A program made the translations under genes and the position numbers. Below the pieces are notes generated by a model. That model did no database searches. It was not told where the DNA came from and saw only the letters and a list, made by a program, of their open reading frames with translations. A stretch of DNA of 64,000 bases from Aurantiochytrium sp. KH105 (Eukaryota; Sar; Bigyra; Thraustochytrida; Thraustochytriidae). Positions 61,069-64,000 of this stretch are shown here, one piece after another (the first letter of the stretch is position 1; each line of letters starts with the position of its first letter). The stretch lies in contig BGKB01000002.1 of assembly GCA_003116975.1 (NCBI GenBank), forward strand, positions 434,001-498,000. The letters are read 5' to 3'.

Positions 61069-61369
61069 GTGGTTCTCTCCTTTAGCACGTCTGCGGCCGC
61101 TATAGCCGTATATGCTCCAAGTCAACAGACTGAAGTTTGTAAACGTATACATTTCAATTCATTGATTGGGGACCGCATCATCGTTTTATCATTCTCTTGT
61201 GGCAGCGCAAAGAAGACCAAAATGTCCATATATTTTGGGGGGTTTGACTTTTTTTCCAAATTTTAATTACGTGACATGTTCCGTTGCGAGTTTTTCATTC
61301 CGTGTCAGCAATGACCAAGTTGAGCAAAAGGACATGAGTACCGGAGGCATTAATTATCGTATCAGTGTT
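61069..61369. other. Convergent intergenic stretch
   Basis: Short AT-rich spacer between the 3' ends of the CEP350/TRM-like and ceramidase genes. Nothing recognised. Confidence 0.65.
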
Positions 61370-62663
61370 TCAAACAATGTCGAGGGGTTCAGAGCGTTTC
61401 GCTGCGCGGCGAGTTTCTGCAACATTTTCACAGCAGACACCGATGAGAAGGTACGCGCAAATACTGATGAGAACGTGCCACCACGCGTGCAATTGAGGTT
61501 GAAAGCCGATGATCTCGCGCAAGCCCTGCATGTGCGAACATGCGAGGCGATCCACCAGCCAGCACGCCCATGCTGCGGCAAAAAATCGTAGTGCGAGACG
61601 GAAACGCTCCTTTGTTTTCTGACTACGGATCCTCCGGAACGCGAGCACGTGAAAGACAAGGCCGATGGGCGCGCATGAAAGCACGACAACATGGGACACA
61701 ATAGGGAGGAAGAGCCCAAGGAGGATCGAGCAGAGAAGATAAGCAACAAAAACGGATGGCAAAAAGGCAATGTCGACGAGCATTGGGAACTTGCCCGGCG
61801 GAAGCACAAAGAGTGCAGAGTATTGCACAATCCAGATGATGCCCATTTCGTCCATGATTTGGCCAAAGACGCTGAGCGTGGCATGGAAGTAAACGGAGCC
61901 TGCGCCGATGATGACCATGAGGCCAAGGATGATGGCCATACTTGTCTGCATATCAGTCCAGAAAAAGGCCGGCACGAGGTCGTTTGTGCGGACAAAGATG
62001 GCTACAAGGGCCAGCGGGACGGAGGAAACAGTGTTCCAGAACTCGGCCACATACGGGTGGACCTCATAGTTGATTTCTGTGTCGCATGCGTGTGACGGAG
62101 CGAAAGATCATGTTCATGGTTCGTTGCGCCAGTGCGTGAGTCGGTCTTGCGGACTTGAAATGCATTCGCTTTCCTTCCTTCCTTCCTCCCTCCTTCCCTC
62201 CAACAGCCCAAGCAGCAAGCGCCACTCATCCTCGCGAGGATACGAGCGCCGAGCGCAGTGGCCAAACAAAGTCCGCTCTCTCTCTCTCTCTCTCCCCCCA
62301 AGCAACAAACGTACCGCACCAGTCAATGGGGCTCGAGTCGTACGCCGCCAGGGCCTGCAGCTCCTTGTTCTTGAGCCCGACCACGAGCAGCGCCGCGGCC
62401 GTGACGACCCAGCCCGCCGCGCTGGCCCTGGCCAGCGTCCTGGCCGCGGCGGCCTTCTCGGCGCCGGAGACCCCGCGCGGGGCGGCGCCGGAGACCCTGC
62501 GCGCGAAGAGCGCCGAGCGCTTCTCCGCCTCGTCCGCCGGCCGCTGCACCGCCATGCCGGCGCCGCCCGCGCCCTGCTCCGCCTGCGCCTCCAGCTTCCC
62601 GCGCGCTCCTCCGCGCCGTCGGCTCGACGCCGTTCGGGTTCTGCTGTTTCGCTTCTTCGTCAT
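61370..62663 (-). CDS. Alkaline ceramidase (two exons, intron 62077-62314)
   Basis: Exon 1 spans 62663-62315 and exon 2 spans 62076-61370; together they encode 351 residues. Splicing rebuilds the family block DWCEINYEVHPYVAEFWNT across the junction (the Glu codon is split G/AA), which strongly supports the junction. The rest matches alkaline ceramidases (CREST superfamily): AGSVYFHATLSVFGQIMDE, with the first metal-binding His and the Asp, and QLHAWWHVLISICAYLL with the other two His. About seven hydrophobic helices are present. The enzyme cleaves ceramide to sphingosine and fatty acid in ER/Golgi membranes. The N-terminus is longer than usual (about 115 residues before DWC, with an extra hydrophobic segment AAGWVVTAAALLVVGL); a second ATG at 62555 would shorten it by 36. 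An internal ATG at 62050 is not the true start. Confidence 0.92.
62077..62314 (-). other. Spliceosomal intron in the ceramidase gene
   Basis: 238 bases, phase 1. Donor reads TGCG/GTACGT and acceptor ACACAG/AAATC in gene orientation. A GA-repeat tract lies about 20 bases inside the donor end. It is the only intron in the window that I can prove by restoring a conserved protein motif. Confidence 0.88.
62275..62295. repeat. CT/GA microsatellite inside the ceramidase intron
   Basis: About nine CT units on the plus strand, just inside the splice donor of the minus-strand gene. Confidence 0.9.
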
Positions 62664-63892
62664 CGTCCATCATCATCATCATCATCATCATCTTCATCTT
62701 CATCGTCGTCATCTTCGACATCATCAACACGAGTATCGTCTTCCATCGTCTTTCGTCACCACCGCCCGCCGCCATCGCCGCGCCCGACCTGCCACGCCCC
62801 GCGCGAGTGCCGCCGCGAGGGGATCGGAGCCCAGCCCGGCCGGCTGCACGCGCGGCTGCGAGGCAAGCGAGGCAAGGCATGAACAGGGCGCGGAAAGCCA
62901 CGCTGCGAGCTGGGCCGGGCGCGAGCGAGGTGGAGAAGAGGCCGCCGCGCAAGGCAGGGCTCGGGCGCGAGCACGGCGGCCTCGACCCGCACGCGCGGCG
63001 CGGCGAAGAGCAGCAGGGAGGAGCGAGGGCGCGGCGGCTGCCTCTCCTCTCGCGGTGGAGACGGCGCGGCTCGAGGGAGATCCGTCGTGATAATTGCTGG
63101 TCTCAGCGCTCTCGTTCGGCTCGGAAGAGACGCGAGGAATCTGAACCGTGAGGACGCAGGAGCAGGGAGCGGAGAGGACCGCGCAGTCGCGGCGGAGACC
63201 GCAAGGGTCAACAGCGGCAGGTCTCTGGCACCGGGGCGAGGCGGCGGGTGTTTAGCGCAGCACCGAAACGAAGCAGTTGTGGTCCACAACGACGTGGAGA
63301 ACGGCGCGACCGGGTAGTGAGTGCAGATGGCCGTGTTGCAGCTTGCCGCCCGCGACTGCGACTGCGACTGCCATTCTCTACTGCTCACAGAATGCTTTGA
63401 TTCGGGCGGTCCTTGCTGAGATTTCTGCTATCACGCGGCCGGCAGAGGCAGTGGGAACAATCTGACTGGTTGTTAGAATTTCACGTCAGCAATCGACGTC
63501 TGACTGATTGACTGACAGTGACCACTGATCGTGACGAGGAAACTGAATAAAAAGGCGTCGTGCCGAACACATCAACCGGAGCTCCTCTGCCGCATCGCTG
63601 TCGGCAATGACCACGCAAACAGAATGCATTCATAAAAGTAAGTGGAATGAAATGTAAAGGAAAGGAAAAGAAAAGAAAAGGAAAGAAAAGAAAGGAATGG
63701 AGAAATGTATAAGAAGGTAAAGAAAGGCAGCAGGAGCCTGCGCTTGGGCCGAGGGCGAGGCCTCGTGATGGAAACATGAACGTAAGAGTGGCAGTGAGAG
63801 GTATTATGTAGTTGCATAGTGTGCGAGCGTTGGTAGTGCAAAGGCGCATAAATGAAGGAGCCTTTTGAAAAACCAGCAGCTGACGGAGTTCA
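62664..63892. other. Gene-free stretch upstream of the ceramidase gene
   Basis: Starts with an ATC-rich run near 62668-62720, then GC-rich probable leader and promoter, then AT-richer DNA with a GAAAA tract near 63655-63700. Frames here are short or compositionally biased. Confidence 0.5.
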
Positions 63893-64000
63893 TCATGCAA
63901 ATCGAGAAGACCCATCCTTCTTCATCTCGACCAGAAGAACGTGGGAGCCCGGGGCCTCGGCACGGACGGAGATGTGGAGGTCACCAAAGAGCTCGGATGC
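63893..64000 (-). CDS. C-terminal end of an unidentified protein (runs off window)
   Basis: A frame entering from the right edge and ending at the TGA at 63893-63895 gives 35 residues, including LFGDLHISVRAEAPG and HVLLVEMKKDGSSRF. It alternates hydrophobic and polar residues like beta strands, as in the appendage end of trafficking or coat proteins, but this is too short to identify. The upstream part lies beyond the window. Coding status is inferred from the protein-like composition and the codon use typical of its neighbours. Confidence 0.5.
   Translation of the reverse strand, partial: ASELFGDLHISVRAEAPGSHVLLVEMKKDGSSRFA

Overview
The window is nuclear DNA from a microbial eukaryote. Long single-exon genes encode eukaryote-only families: a DDX3-type helicase, a Qa-SNARE, a BAR/PH/ArfGAP protein, translin/TRAX, alkaline ceramidase, MINPP, a CEP350/TRM-like protein and Mpv17 proteins. 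Genes are intron-poor; one spliceosomal intron is directly supported, in the ceramidase gene. Coding DNA is GC-rich and leaders are full of microsatellites. This pattern, together with the centriolar-type proteins, would fit a thraustochytrid-like stramenopile, but that placement is inference. One assembly gap (6383-6859) removes the start of the helicase gene.

Layout. 1-1319: start of a coiled-coil protein (minus, runs off the window). 2600-4588: a complete Tc1/mariner-like transposon with 29-bp perfect inverted repeats and an intact transposase. 6860-8500: DDX3/Ded1-type RNA helicase. 9937-11391: secreted Cys-rich protein. 12044-15280 (minus): SAP-domain protein. 15.3-23.7 kb: a long gene-free stretch of GC-rich low complexity followed by AT-richer DNA with two families of diverged tandem repeats. 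23778-34559: a pair of Mpv17-family paralogues flanking a TIR-NACHT-WD40 (NLR-like) gene at 25562-30856. 35185-43330 (all minus): Qa-SNARE, MINPP-like phosphatase, BAR-RGS-PH-ArfGAP-ANK protein. 44904-46394: a translin-TRAX fusion. 46787-49729 (minus): calponin-homology protein. 50197-52761 (minus): protein kinase, divergent from a 2304-residue CEP350/TRM-like protein at 54154-61068. 61370-62663 (minus): alkaline ceramidase with one intron. 63893-64000 (minus): C-terminus of a gene that starts beyond the window.

The strongest candidates for new biology are the TIR-NACHT-WD40 receptor with 20 WD repeats, some nearly identical, and a second degenerate TIR-like region; the single-chain translin-TRAX (C3PO-like) protein that keeps all four TRAX catalytic acids; and the ArfGAP protein carrying an RGS domain. 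There is no operon logic: genes stand alone, with divergent promoters at about 43.3-44.9 kb and 52.8-54.2 kb. All domain calls were made by eye from translated sequence; none was checked against a database.
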